A stretch of 64,000 nucleotides of DNA from contig JAKQUO010000028.1 in NCBI GenBank assembly GCA_029569255.1, positions 99,904-163,903 on the forward strand, given 5' to 3'. Position numbers and translations under genes: made by a program. Source of the DNA: Acidobacteriota bacterium (GTDB lineage Bacteria > Acidobacteriota > Aminicenantia > Aminicenantales > Saccharicenantaceae). The notes beneath the pieces were generated by a model. That model was not told the DNA's origin, did no database searches, and worked only from the letters and a program-made list of their open reading frames with translations. Below, one piece after another: positions 49,519-58,564 of this stretch (positions within the stretch are counted from its first letter, which is position 1; the number at the start of each line of letters is the position of its first letter).

Positions 49519-50784
49519 ATGGATCACGCCGCCGTCGAAAGGACCTATGCCGCGGCCCGCGACGAGTACGCCGGGCGCGGCGTCGACACCGAGGCCGCCC
49601 TGGCCCGCCTCCTGGCGATCTCCCTCTCGCTCCACTGCTGGCAGGGCGACGACCTCGCCGGTTTCGAGAAGCGCGCCGCGGGCCTGGCCGGGAGCGGGCT
49701 CCAAGTCACCGGCTGCGCCCCGGGCCGGGCCCGGGACGTCGACGAGCTCCGGGCCGACATGGCCCAGGCCTTCGCCCTCATCCCCGGCCGCCATCGGGTC
49801 AACCTCCACGCCATGTACGGCGAGTTCGGCGGCCGGGCCGTCGACCGCGACGCGATCGAGCCGGAGCACTTCCGGGGCTGGCAGGAATGGGCCCGGCCCC
49901 GGGGCCTGAAGATCGACCTCAACCCGACCTGCTTCGCCCACCCCCGGGCCGCCTCGGGCTACACGCTGGCCAGCCGGGAGAGCGGCGTCCGCAGGTTCTG
50001 GGTCGACCATGTCAAGTGCTGCCGTAAGGTCGCCGCCTCGATCGGCCGGGAGCAGCAGGCGCCCTGCCTGCACAACCTCTGGGTCCCCGACGGGTCCAAG
50101 GACGTCGGGGCCGACCGTTGGGGCGCCCGGGCGGCCCTGCTCAAGTCGCTCGATGAGATCTTCGAGGTCGAGTACAGCCCCCAACAGGTCAAGGACGCGC
50201 TCGAGAGCAAGCTGTTCGGCCTCGGCAGCGAATCGTTCGTCGCCGGCTCGCACGAGTTCTACCTCGGCTACGCCCTGACCCGCAAGAAGATGGTCTGTTT
50301 CGACCTCGGCCATTTCCACCCGACCGAGTCCGTGGCCGACAAGCTCTCGGCCGTCCTGCCGTTCACGGGCGAGGTCCTCCTCCACGTCAGCCGCGGCGTC
50401 CGCTGGGACAGCGACCATGTCGTGCTGCTCAACGACGAGGTCCGCGACCTGGCCGCCGAGATCGTCCGGAGCCAGGCCCTCGACCGGATCCACATCGCCC
50501 TCGACTACTTCGACGCCAGCTTCAACCGCGTCGGGGCCTGGGTCCTGGGGGCGCGCGCCATGCTCAAGGGCCTGCTCATCGCCCTGCTCGAGCCCCGCGA
50601 CCGGCTCCGCGAGCTCGACGGCGGACCGAAGACCCTGGCCCGGCTGTCGCTCCTCGAGGAGCTCAAGGCCCTGCCCTTCGGCGCGGTCTGGGACTTTCAC
50701 TGCCTCAAGAACGGCGTCCCGCCGTCCGACAAGTGGCTGCGCGAGGTCGACGCCTACGAGAGACGGGTCCTCAGCCGCCGCTGA
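49519..50784 (+). CDS. rhaA: L-rhamnose isomerase
   Basis: A 421-residue cytoplasmic isomerase converting L-rhamnose to L-rhamnulose. The family motif AISLSLHCWQGDDLAGFE is at about 34-51, followed by NLHAMYGEF, LKIDLNPTCFAHP, HVSRGVRWDSDHVVLL and DYFDASFNRVGAWVLGARA, which contain the metal-binding His, Glu and Asp residues. The length matches RhaA (about 420). The ATG at 49519 is chosen because CGAGGAGGG lies eight bases upstream; an in-frame ATG at 49492 is less well placed. It works directly before the upstream kinase in the pathway. Confidence 0.9.
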   Translation: MDHAAVERTYAAARDEYAGRGVDTEAALARLLAISLSLHCWQGDDLAGFEKRAAGLAGSGLQVTGCAPGRARDVDELRADMAQAFALIPGRHRVNLHAMYGEFGGRAVDRDAIEPEHFRGWQEWARPRGLKIDLNPTCFAHPRAASGYTLASRESGVRRFWVDHVKCCRKVAASIGREQQAPCLHNLWVPDGSKDVGADRWGARAALLKSLDEIFEVEYSPQQVKDALESKLFGLGSESFVAGSHEFYLGYALTRKKMVCFDLGHFHPTESVADKLSAVLPFTGEVLLHVSRGVRWDSDHVVLLNDEVRDLAAEIVRSQALDRIHIALDYFDASFNRVGAWVLGARAMLKGLLIALLEPRDRLRELDGGPKTLARLSLLEELKALPFGAVWDFHCLKNGVPPSDKWLREVDAYERRVLSRR

Positions 50785-50818
50785 GCCCCGGCGGCCCTCC
50801 GGCCCGCGCGGCCGGGGC
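50785..50818. terminator. GC-rich hairpin after the rhamnose genes
   Basis: GCCCCGGC (50785-50792) pairs with GCCGGGGC (50811-50818), directly after the isomerase stop and before the next promoter. No T-tract follows. Confidence 0.5.
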
Positions 50819-50847
50819 CAGGGCCGCCTCCCGCCCCATTCACTCGT

Positions 50848-50876
50848 TGACCCGAGGGCCCGCTTCGACTAAACTT
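50848..50876 (+). promoter_or_regulatory. promoter of the HEAT/HD-GYP/rhamnosidase operon
   Basis: TTGACC (50848-50853), a 17-base spacer and TAAACT (50871-50876), 26 bases before the ATG at 50903. Confidence 0.7.
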
Positions 50877-50902
50877 GGGCCGTCAGAAGAGGCCTGACAC
50901 GC

Positions 50903-52810
50903 ATGGGTCATCCGCGACCGGACCCGGCCGTCGAAACCCAGGACCCGGACGGCCTCGTCCTCGTCGACAAGGAGGTCGTCCGGAGGGTCGAGGACATCCT
51001 CGCCTGCATGGCCAACGCCGTCTCGGCCATGAAGCTCTTCCCGTCGGACCACGCCACGGTCCGGAACTTCGTCGACGTGCTGGCGGAGAAATTCGAGGAG
51101 TTCTTCAAGACCCAGGACCGCCTCGAGGTCGGCGTCGACGAGCATACCTTCACCTACGCCGGCCGGGCCGCCTACACGGACGAGACGACCATCAAGAGCC
51201 TGCCCTTCTTTTTCTTCAAGGACGGGACCCGGGTCCTCTATTTCTACCGGGGCCTCGACCGGCGCGAGCTCCTGGAGTTCCTCGAGCTCGTCAAGGCCGT
51301 GGCCCAGAAGCCGGGCGGCGACAACGACATCGTCGCGGCCCTCTGGGAGAGCGACTTCTCGAACATCCAATACTACGCGCCGGACGAGTTCATCGAGAAC
51401 CGGATCCTGGCCGAGAAACGGGGGCACCCGGCCGGCCAGGGCCTCCCGGGTCTTCCCTCCGGGCAGGGGCCCCCCGAGCTCCCCTCGGACCTGGGCTACG
51501 AGACCCTCGAGGTCAAGGTCGACCTGGACAAGCTCTCCCAGGGCCGGATCGAGCTCACGCCGGAGGATAGGGAGAGGCTCCGCTGGCGGCCCGGGGCGGA
51601 GGAAAGCGCTCCTGTCGAAACCCCCGTCAAGGCCGAAGACCGGCCGGGCCCCGCGCCTTCCCCGGAGGGGTCGGGGGGCCTCGCCCCCAGCCCGGTGGCG
51701 ACGGCCGATCCGAACCTGAGCGAGGCCGAGGTCCGCCAACTCGACGAAATGATCCATGCCAACCGGATCCTCTGGCCCGAGGAGGAGTTCGTCAAGATCG
51801 CGGCCGAAGTCGTCTGGCTCGAGAACGACCTGACGATCTGCGCCGCGAGCCTCGACGCCCTCCTCGATTTCGAGCTCGAACAGCTCCGCCAGGGGCAGTT
51901 CCCGGCCGCCTCGATGATCATCGGCAAGATGCGCGATCTCAAATCGCGCGTCGAGCCGAACTCCCCCGGGAAAGCCGCGCTGCTCGAATCCTGCTTGGAG
52001 CGGCTCGCCGGCCCCAAGCCCCTCGAGGCCGTCGCCGCCCACCTGGCGGAGAAAGGCGCCGCCGATTGGCCGGCCCTCCTGGATTTCTTCAGCCTCCTGG
52101 GACCGGCGGCGCTGCCGCTGTCGGCCGGGTTCTTCGAGGGCCGGAAGGACCCGGAGGTCCGGGCCCTGATCCTGTCCTTCATCGAACGAACGGGCGCCGA
52201 CGACCCCGGCCTCATCGCCGCACTGGCCAACGACTCGCGGCCGGCCCTGTCCCGCGAGGTCATCCGCATCCTCATGAACTTGCCCGGACAGAAGGGGACC
52301 GCGCATCTCGCGGCCTTCCTCAGGTTCAAGGACCCCGGCCTCAAGCTCGAGGTCATCCATGCCCTCGGAGGCCTCCGCGACGACATGTCCAACAAGATCC
52401 TGATGGGCTTCCTGAACGACCCGGACGAGGAGATCCGGATCCAGGCGGCCATGAAGCTCGACCCGACCGAGGAGAGGTCCCGGATCGCCCACGTCCTCCG
52501 CGAGGCCTCCGATCCGGCGTTCCTCAGAAAGAGCCTCAAGGAGAAACGGGCCATCCTCTCCTTCCTGGGGCGGACGCGCTCGGCCGAGGCCCTGGCCTTC
52601 CTGACGTCCGCTCTCGCCCGGACGACCCTCTTCCCGTCCGCCAGGAACACGGAGATGCGCCTGGCCGCCGTGGCCGGGCTGGAGAGCATGGGGACCCCCG
52701 AGGCCCGGGAAGCCCTCGAGGCCGGGGCGAAGAGGCGCGGCCGGCAAGTGCGCGAAGCCTGCGGAGAGGCCCTGGCCCGGACCGCCCCGGGCCCGGCCGG
52801 GAAAGCTTAG
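50903..52810 (+). CDS. HEAT-repeat protein with N-terminal signalling-like region
   Basis: A 635-residue soluble protein. Residues about 20-160 form an N-terminal region (AMKLFPSDHATVRNFVDVLAEKF, LPFFFFKDGTRVLYFYRGLDRRELLEFLELV). A Pro/Glu-rich linker follows (about 230-265). The rest is helical repeats of HEAT type (ISFIERTGADDPGLIAALAND-like, KIADLLNDPD-type segment FLNDPDEEIRIQAAMKLD, then AVAGLESMGTPEAREALEAGA). HEAT repeats are protein-binding scaffolds. The N-terminal region matches, in spacing and pattern, that of the next gene product, an HD-GYP protein, which begins seven bases downstream. A signalling partnership is inferred. Confidence 0.75.
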   Translation: MGHPRPDPAVETQDPDGLVLVDKEVVRRVEDILACMANAVSAMKLFPSDHATVRNFVDVLAEKFEEFFKTQDRLEVGVDEHTFTYAGRAAYTDETTIKSLPFFFFKDGTRVLYFYRGLDRRELLEFLELVKAVAQKPGGDNDIVAALWESDFSNIQYYAPDEFIENRILAEKRGHPAGQGLPGLPSGQGPPELPSDLGYETLEVKVDLDKLSQGRIELTPEDRERLRWRPGAEESAPVETPVKAEDRPGPAPSPEGSGGLAPSPVATADPNLSEAEVRQLDEMIHANRILWPEEEFVKIAAEVVWLENDLTICAASLDALLDFELEQLRQGQFPAASMIIGKMRDLKSRVEPNSPGKAALLESCLERLAGPKPLEAVAAHLAEKGAADWPALLDFFSLLGPAALPLSAGFFEGRKDPEVRALILSFIERTGADDPGLIAALANDSRPALSREVIRILMNLPGQKGTAHLAAFLRFKDPGLKLEVIHALGGLRDDMSNKILMGFLNDPDEEIRIQAAMKLDPTEERSRIAHVLREASDPAFLRKSLKEKRAILSFLGRTRSAEALAFLTSALARTTLFPSARNTEMRLAAVAGLESMGTPEAREALEAGAKRRGRQVREACGEALARTAPGPAGKA

Positions 52811-52816
52811 GCAGCC

Positions 52817-54292
52817 ATGTCCGAAGAACCGAACGCCCGGACGAGCGCCGAACGGCGGCCTTCGGGCGGCGCCGACAACAAGGCCTTCCAGAAGGCGGGC
52901 CTCGCTCTGCTCATCCGGTTCCACGTCCTCGAAAAGCTCGCCAAGATCCACGACCCGAAGAACGATGCCTTCCAGGAACAGGGCCGGGCGCTCTTCGAAT
53001 CGCTGGACCGCCTCCTGGCCGAAGCGGAGGAACCGGCGAGCCTGCGCATCCGCCACGGCGCCTTGCTCCTCAACGGCGTCAGGCTGAAGTCGTCGCTGGG
53101 GACCTATCCGATATTCAGATCGGTGATGGAGGAACTGCGCCGCCGCGAGCTCGACGCGGTCACGTTCAAGCCGGGGCTGACGCACGACGAGCTCTTCCGC
53201 TTCATGCCCATCTTCGCCCGGCGGGAGCGGAAAGAGGGCTCTCCGCACGCCCGGCTCCAGGCCGAGATCGACGCCGCCAACATCCTCCACGTCGGGGTGG
53301 AGAAGGCCTCGGCTCTCGAGAGCCCCTCGAACCTCAACCGCAGCGCGGCCCGGATCTTCTTCCTCAGCATCGTCCATCTCAAGGAGTCCTTCCGGCGGAA
53401 CCAGGAGAGCCAGGGGATCAATGTCCACTCGACCCGGCGGCTCATGCAGTCCATCTACAACCACATCGTCGACAACGAGTCCTTCGTCTTCGGCCTGACC
53501 AATCTCAAGAACCACGACGAGTACACCCTCAACCACTCGGTCAACGTCTGCATCCTGGCCACGGCCCTGGGCCGGCGGCTGGGCCTCAACCGGGGCGAGC
53601 TCGTCGACCTCGGCATCGCCGCCTTCTTCCACGACCTGGGCAAGCTCGAGACGCCGCTCGAGATCCTGAACAAGCCGGACAAGCTCGACGACGGCGAGCG
53701 CGAGATCATGGAGCAGCACCCCTTCAAGGGCGCCGAGAAGCTCGTCCTCCTGCAGGGATCGAGACGCCTGCCGCTTCGGGCCATCCACGTGGCCATGGAG
53801 CACCACATCAAGGAGGACCTGAGCGGCTATCCGCGCTACTTCGACAAGGCCGACGTCAACCTCTTCAGCAAGATCGTCAAGGTCGTCGACTTCTTCGACG
53901 CCATCACGACCAAGCGCGTCTACCGGGCCAAGGTCTTCACCCGGTCGGAGGCCCTCAGCCTCATGCTCGAGCAGTCGGCCTCGGAGTTCAACCCCATCAT
54001 CCTGAAGGCCTTCGTCAACCTCATGGGCGACTTCCCCATCGGCTCGCTCGTCGCCTTGGACACGGGCGAGATGGCCGTCGTCTTCGACCTCAATCCCGAT
54101 CCCAAGCTCGCCCTCCGGCCCACGGTCAAGCTGATCACCGACGCCTCCGGGAACAAGATCGACGGCGACGTCGTCGACCTGGCCGAGCGCGACCCGGCGA
54201 CGGGGCGCTTCGCCCGGACGATCCTCGGGGCCCTGAACCCCGCCGAATACGGCGTCGAGGTCTCGGATTACTTCCTGGCCCAGGCCCAGTGA
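52817..54292 (+). CDS. HD-GYP domain protein (putative c-di-GMP phosphodiesterase)
   Basis: A 491-residue protein. The N-terminal 170 residues repeat the pattern seen in the HEAT protein upstream (KIHDPKNDAFQEQGRALFESLDRLL, LRRRELDAVTFKPGLTHDELFRFMPIF). The HD-GYP domain follows: LNHSVNVCILATALGRRLG, the HD pair in FFHDLGKLETP, AMEHHIKEDLSGYPRY with the GYP motif, and KIVKVVDFFDAITTKRVYR. A C-terminal 60-residue beta-rich tail carries GSLVALDTGEMAVVFD. It would hydrolyse cyclic di-GMP. The PilZ protein at 6.1 kb is a possible downstream receptor. There is no membrane segment. Confidence 0.85.
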   Translation: MSEEPNARTSAERRPSGGADNKAFQKAGLALLIRFHVLEKLAKIHDPKNDAFQEQGRALFESLDRLLAEAEEPASLRIRHGALLLNGVRLKSSLGTYPIFRSVMEELRRRELDAVTFKPGLTHDELFRFMPIFARRERKEGSPHARLQAEIDAANILHVGVEKASALESPSNLNRSAARIFFLSIVHLKESFRRNQESQGINVHSTRRLMQSIYNHIVDNESFVFGLTNLKNHDEYTLNHSVNVCILATALGRRLGLNRGELVDLGIAAFFHDLGKLETPLEILNKPDKLDDGEREIMEQHPFKGAEKLVLLQGSRRLPLRAIHVAMEHHIKEDLSGYPRYFDKADVNLFSKIVKVVDFFDAITTKRVYRAKVFTRSEALSLMLEQSASEFNPIILKAFVNLMGDFPIGSLVALDTGEMAVVFDLNPDPKLALRPTVKLITDASGNKIDGDVVDLAERDPATGRFARTILGALNPAEYGVEVSDYFLAQAQ

Positions 54293-54296
54293 CCCC

Positions 54297-56996
54297 ATGC
54301 CTCCCCGGCCGCCCGTCAGCCTCCGCTGCGAATACCTCGACGAGCCCTGCGGCGTCGACACCCCCGCGCCCCGCCTCTCGTGGCGCATCGAGAGCTCCGT
54401 CCGCGGCCAGCGCCCGAGGTCCGTCCAGGTCCTCGTCTCGTCGGCGGCCGAGCTGCTGCGGAACGACATCGGCGATCTCTGGGACACCGGACGGATCGAG
54501 GCCCCGGCCCTGCCCTTCCTGGACTACGGGGGCGAGGCCCTCCCGAGCTGCGCCCGCACGCTCTGGAAGGTCCGCTGGTGGGACGCCGAGGGCGCGGCCA
54601 GCCCCTGGAGCGAACCGGCCTCGTTCGTGACCGGCTTCCTCAACCCCGGCGACTGGAAGCCTAAATGGATCGGGGCCGCGGAGGTCCGGGAGTTCCGCTC
54701 GAAAGGGACGGTCCTGCTCGGCCACGCCGGCCCCGACGACGTCCAGCCCTGCGCCGTCTACCTCCGCAAGGAGTTCGCGGTCAAGGGGCGGATCGCCCTG
54801 GCCGTTGTCTTCATCTCCGGCCTCGGCCATTATGAGCTCCGCCTCAACGGCGACAGGGTCGGCGCGAGCGTCCTCGACCCCGGCTGGACCGACTACAGGA
54901 AGCGGGCCCTCTACGCCGCCTACGACGTGACCGCCCTCGTCCGCGACCGGAACGCGGTCGGCGTCATCCTCGGCAACGGCCGTCACATCGGGAGCTACGG
55001 CTACGGGGCCCCCCGGCTCGCCTGCCGCATCGAGGTCGAGCACGAGAGCGGCGAGCGCGAGGTCTTCTTCTCGGACGAGAGCTGGCGGACCTCCGCCGGC
55101 CCGGTCCAGGAGAACGGCCTCTACCACGGCGAGCGGGTCGACGCCCGCATCCGCATCGACGGATGGGACCGGCCGGGGTTCGACGACCGGGGCTGGGTGA
55201 AGGCCGTCTCCGTCCCCGGCTACCTCCTGGCCGCGCAGATGATGCCGCCCGTCCGGGCCGTCGAAAGCCTCGCTCCCCGGACGGTCGTCCGTCTCGAGAA
55301 CGGGGCCTGGATCGTCGATTTCGGCCAGAACTTCTCCGGCTGGGTCCGGCTCCGGGCCGAGGGCCCGGCCGGCACGGAGATCCGGGTCCGCCACGCCGAG
55401 CTCCTCCACGGCGACGGGACGCTCAACGTCGGCCCCAACGAGAACGCCGAGGCCGCCGACGCTTACGTCCTCCGGGGCGGCGGGCCCGAGGTCTTCGAGC
55501 CGCGCTTCACCTATCACGGCTTCCGCTACGCCGAGGTCTCGGGCTATCCCGGTGAGCCCGGCGACGGCGCGTTCGAAGGCCGGTTCGTCCACACCGACGT
55601 CCGGCGGACGGGCGAGCTCCGGACCTCGGACCCGCTCGTCGACGCCATCCACCGGAACACCGTCTGGGGCCAGCTCTCCAACCTCATGAGCGTCCCCACG
55701 GACTGCCCCCAGCGCGACGAGCGGCACGGCTGGCTCGGCGACGCCCATCTCTCGGCCGAGCAGGCCTTCTACAATTTCGACATGGCCGCCTTCTACGCCA
55801 AGTTCCTGGACGACATCCGCCTGGCCCAGCGCGAGGACGGGAGCCTGCCGGACGTCGCGCCGGCCTACCTTTCCCGCTTCTACCCGGCCGACCCGGCCTG
55901 GGGCGCGGCCTACGCCGCCCTGCTCTGGCTCGCCTGGGAGCACACGGCCGACGCCCGCCTCGTCGCCCGCCACTACGCCCCCCTCAAACGCTACGTCGAC
56001 TTCCTCGGCCGGAACGCCGACCGCGGCATCGTCCGCACGCTCGGCAAGTACGGCGACTGGTGCCCGCCGGGGAGCGTCGTCCCCAAGAAGACGCCTGTCG
56101 AGCTGACCTCGACCTGGTTCTACTATCACGACCTGCTCGTCCTCGGCCGGCTGGCCGCGGTCGTCGGCCGGGCCGAGGACGCGCGCCTCTACGGCCGGCT
56201 GGCCGAGGAGGTCAAGGCCGCCTTCAACGGCGCCTTCCTCGGCGACGCTCAGTACGCCGCCGTCCGGGTCAGCCCGGTCGATACCCATCCCGACCAGACG
56301 GCCAACGCCCTGCCCCTCTACCTGGACATGGTCCCGGCCGACCGGAAGGACAAGGTCCTGGGCAGCCTCCTCGACAGCGTCGTCCGCTTGCACGACCATC
56401 ACGTCGACACGGGCATCCTGGGCACGCGCTATCTCCTCGACGTCCTCGCGGCCCACGGCGCGGCCGAGACGGCCTTCCGCGTGGCGACGCGGAAGAGCTA
56501 TCCCGGCTGGGGCTACATGGTCGCCGAGGGCGCCACGACCCTCTGGGAACGGTGGGAGAAGCTGGGCGGCCGGGCCATGAACTCCCAGAACCACATCATG
56601 TTCGGCAGCGTCGACGCCTGGTTCTACCGCGTCCTGGCCGGCCTGTCCCCCGCCCTGCCGGGCTGGAAGTCCGTCCGGGTCAAGCCCCATCCCGTCGGCG
56701 ACCTCGCCTCCGTCGAGGCCCGGCTCGAAACGGTCGCCGGACGCGTCGGCGCGGCCTGGACGAGGAGCAGCGAGGCTTTCACGTGCGAGGTGGACATCCC
56801 GGCCGGCGCGGGCGCCGAGGTGCACCTGCCGCTGCTCTGGCCCGGGGCCCGCGTCCTCGAGTCCGGCCGCGTCCTCTGGCGGGCGGGCCGGGCCGTCGAG
56901 GCGTCGCCGGGGATCGAGCTCGCCGGGGACGACGGGGAACGGGCCGTTCTCAGGGTCGGCAGCGGCGTCTTCAGGTTCGAGGTGAGCCGGAGCTGA
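54297..56996 (+). CDS. alpha-L-rhamnosidase (GH78)
   Basis: An 899-residue glycosidase. VSLRCEYLDEPCGVDTPAPRLSWRI opens the Fn3-like domain typical of GH78. Then comes an N-terminal beta-sandwich (KGRIALAVVFISGLGHYELRLNGDRVG) and the (alpha/alpha)6 barrel with TDCPQRDERHGWLGDAHLSAEQAFYNFDM, which holds the catalytic-acid Glu and the conserved Asp residues. A C-terminal beta-domain ends the chain. There is no signal peptide, so it acts in the cytoplasm on imported rhamnosides. It begins four bases after the HD-GYP stop without its own ribosome site, so translation is probably coupled. The rhaB-rhaA genes upstream would use the product. Confidence 0.9.
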   Translation: MPPRPPVSLRCEYLDEPCGVDTPAPRLSWRIESSVRGQRPRSVQVLVSSAAELLRNDIGDLWDTGRIEAPALPFLDYGGEALPSCARTLWKVRWWDAEGAASPWSEPASFVTGFLNPGDWKPKWIGAAEVREFRSKGTVLLGHAGPDDVQPCAVYLRKEFAVKGRIALAVVFISGLGHYELRLNGDRVGASVLDPGWTDYRKRALYAAYDVTALVRDRNAVGVILGNGRHIGSYGYGAPRLACRIEVEHESGEREVFFSDESWRTSAGPVQENGLYHGERVDARIRIDGWDRPGFDDRGWVKAVSVPGYLLAAQMMPPVRAVESLAPRTVVRLENGAWIVDFGQNFSGWVRLRAEGPAGTEIRVRHAELLHGDGTLNVGPNENAEAADAYVLRGGGPEVFEPRFTYHGFRYAEVSGYPGEPGDGAFEGRFVHTDVRRTGELRTSDPLVDAIHRNTVWGQLSNLMSVPTDCPQRDERHGWLGDAHLSAEQAFYNFDMAAFYAKFLDDIRLAQREDGSLPDVAPAYLSRFYPADPAWGAAYAALLWLAWEHTADARLVARHYAPLKRYVDFLGRNADRGIVRTLGKYGDWCPPGSVVPKKTPVELTSTWFYYHDLLVLGRLAAVVGRAEDARLYGRLAEEVKAAFNGAFLGDAQYAAVRVSPVDTHPDQTANALPLYLDMVPADRKDKVLGSLLDSVVRLHDHHVDTGILGTRYLLDVLAAHGAAETAFRVATRKSYPGWGYMVAEGATTLWERWEKLGGRAMNSQNHIMFGSVDAWFYRVLAGLSPALPGWKSVRVKPHPVGDLASVEARLETVAGRVGAAWTRSSEAFTCEVDIPAGAGAEVHLPLLWPGARVLESGRVLWRAGRAVEASPGIELAGDDGERAVLRVGSGVFRFEVSRS

Positions 56997-57015
56997 GCGT
57001 CCCGCCGGACGGCTC

Positions 57016-58416
57016 TCAGCCGAGGTGCTTCTTGATCAGCCGGGCGGCCTCTCCGTAGGCGGCCAGCGTGGCCCCGATCTCCTTCTCGCCGTGGGCGGCG
57101 GAGACCGCCCCGCCGCCGTGGACGATGTCGATGCCGTTGACGAGCAGGGCGAGCTTGAGGATGTCCTCGCGCAGGGCCACGTTCGAGCGCCGGTCGTCGT
57201 GGACGTCCTCCGGCCGGTCGTAGGCGATGTCCTTCTCCCGGGGGAAGTGGACCATGAACAGGGAGCTGCCCGCGACGGCGGCGTTGCCGCCGCCGGTCGT
57301 CCGGGCCGGCACTCCGGCCTCGGCGAAGGCCCTCTCGATCCCCCGGCGCAGTCTCTCGCCCGCGGCGGCGAGGCGCGGGTAGATCGTCGCCGCGCCCGAG
57401 GCCAGCCGCCTGAGCATGACCAGGCCGGCCGTCATGTACTCCGCGTGGGCCGAGAAAGTCCCCCCCTCGAACTGGACCCGGCCGCGTCCGCCGTGGCCGC
57501 GCTCGCAGGCCTCCATGACCTCCCGCGTCCCGACGACGGCGGAAACGGCGTGGCCGCCGCCGATGATCTTGCCGAACGTGGTCAGATCGGGCCGGACGCC
57601 GTAGAGCGTCTGGACGCCCGTCGGGCAGAACCGGTAGCCGGAGATGATCTCGTCGAAGATGAGGAGGATGCCGCGCGCGGCCGTGAGCGCCCTGGCCGTC
57701 TCGAGGTACTCCTTCGTGGCCGCCAGGAAGCCGCCGACGCCGAGGAACGGCTCGACGATGAAGCAGGCGATGCGGTCGCCCTCGGCCCGGACGACCCGCG
57801 TCAGGTCGTCCAGGTCGTTGAACCGCGTGACGAGCGTCCGCCGGACGATGTCGTCGAGGAGGCCCGCCGAGTCCCGGCCCTCGAAGCCCTCGCCGGCGCG
57901 GTACTTGACCCCTTTGAGCAGATAGGGGGAGGCGCCGTGCCACCCTCCGCCGACCTTGAGGACGAGCTCCCGCCCGGTCAGCCCGTGGGCCAGCATGACG
58001 GCGTACATCGTGGCCAGCGTCCCCGAAGTCGTGAACCGGACCTTGGCCCCCTTCCCGCCGAGGCCCCGGGCCAGCTCCTCGGCCAGCTCGATCTGGCGCT
58101 CGGCCTCGAAGCCCGTGTGGAGGGCCCCCCGGCGCAGGCAGGCGGACATCTCCCGGAGGACCGGCCGGGGGTTGTGCCCGAGGATGTTGGCGTAATGCCC
58201 CTGCCAGTAGTCGATGTAAGTGTTGCCGTCGAGGTCCCGGACGTAGGGGCCCTCGGCCGAGCGGACGAAAAAGGGATAGGGGGGCCAGAGCCGCATGGTG
58301 TGGCTGCCGCCGTCGACCATGACCTTGGCGGCCCGGGCGAAAGCCGCCCGGCTTTTCGGGGTCCGCTTCCGGTATTCCCGGAGGAGGCGTCGGCGCAGTC
58401 TGTCCAAATCCGGCAT
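57016..58416 (-). CDS. class III aminotransferase, glutamate-1-semialdehyde aminomutase-like
   Basis: A 466-residue PLP enzyme. The glycine-rich start YVRDLDGNTYIDYWQGHYANILGHNPRPV, the VRFTTSGTLATMYAVMLA phosphate region, LLIFDEIISGYRF (PLP ring Asp) and TTFGKIIGGGHAVSAVVG (PLP lysine) are all present. The pattern resembles HemL and the glutamate-1-semialdehyde-like group, but the N-terminus and the GGWHGASPYLL segment suggest a paralogue acting in secondary or cell-envelope metabolism. ATGs at 58440 and 58437 overlap the -10 box, so 58416, behind GAGGACAAC, is preferred. It diverges from the AlkP-superfamily operon. Confidence 0.85.
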   Translation of the reverse strand: MPDLDRLRRRLLREYRKRTPKSRAAFARAAKVMVDGGSHTMRLWPPYPFFVRSAEGPYVRDLDGNTYIDYWQGHYANILGHNPRPVLREMSACLRRGALHTGFEAERQIELAEELARGLGGKGAKVRFTTSGTLATMYAVMLAHGLTGRELVLKVGGGWHGASPYLLKGVKYRAGEGFEGRDSAGLLDDIVRRTLVTRFNDLDDLTRVVRAEGDRIACFIVEPFLGVGGFLAATKEYLETARALTAARGILLIFDEIISGYRFCPTGVQTLYGVRPDLTTFGKIIGGGHAVSAVVGTREVMEACERGHGGRGRVQFEGGTFSAHAEYMTAGLVMLRRLASGAATIYPRLAAAGERLRRGIERAFAEAGVPARTTGGGNAAVAGSSLFMVHFPREKDIAYDRPEDVHDDRRSNVALREDILKLALLVNGIDIVHGGGAVSAAHGEKEIGATLAAYGEAARLIKKHLG

Positions 58417-58438
58417 GTTGTCCTCGTCGCTAGGCATC

Positions 58439-58467
58439 ATATAATCCTTCGCCGCGGCCAAAGTCAA
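58439..58467 (-). promoter_or_regulatory. promoter of the class III aminotransferase gene
   Basis: Minus-strand TTGACT (58467-58462), a 17-base spacer and TTATAT (58444-58439). The predicted transcript starts near 58432, which places the two upstream ATGs outside the mRNA. Confidence 0.55.
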
Positions 58468-58496
58468 CATTTTCAAGACACTTCTGGGGCCGGACG

Positions 58497-58525
58497 TTGA
58501 CCGCGGGCCGGGTCTGGGGTAAAAT
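58497..58525 (+). promoter_or_regulatory. promoter of the AlkP-superfamily operon
   Basis: TTGACC (58497-58502), a 17-base spacer and TAAAAT (58520-58525), about 40 bases before the first start codon at 58565, with TAGGAGG between. Confidence 0.75.
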
Positions 58526-58564
58526 ATCCCGTCCACCGGCCGTAGGAGGCAGAAGAGCCCGACG

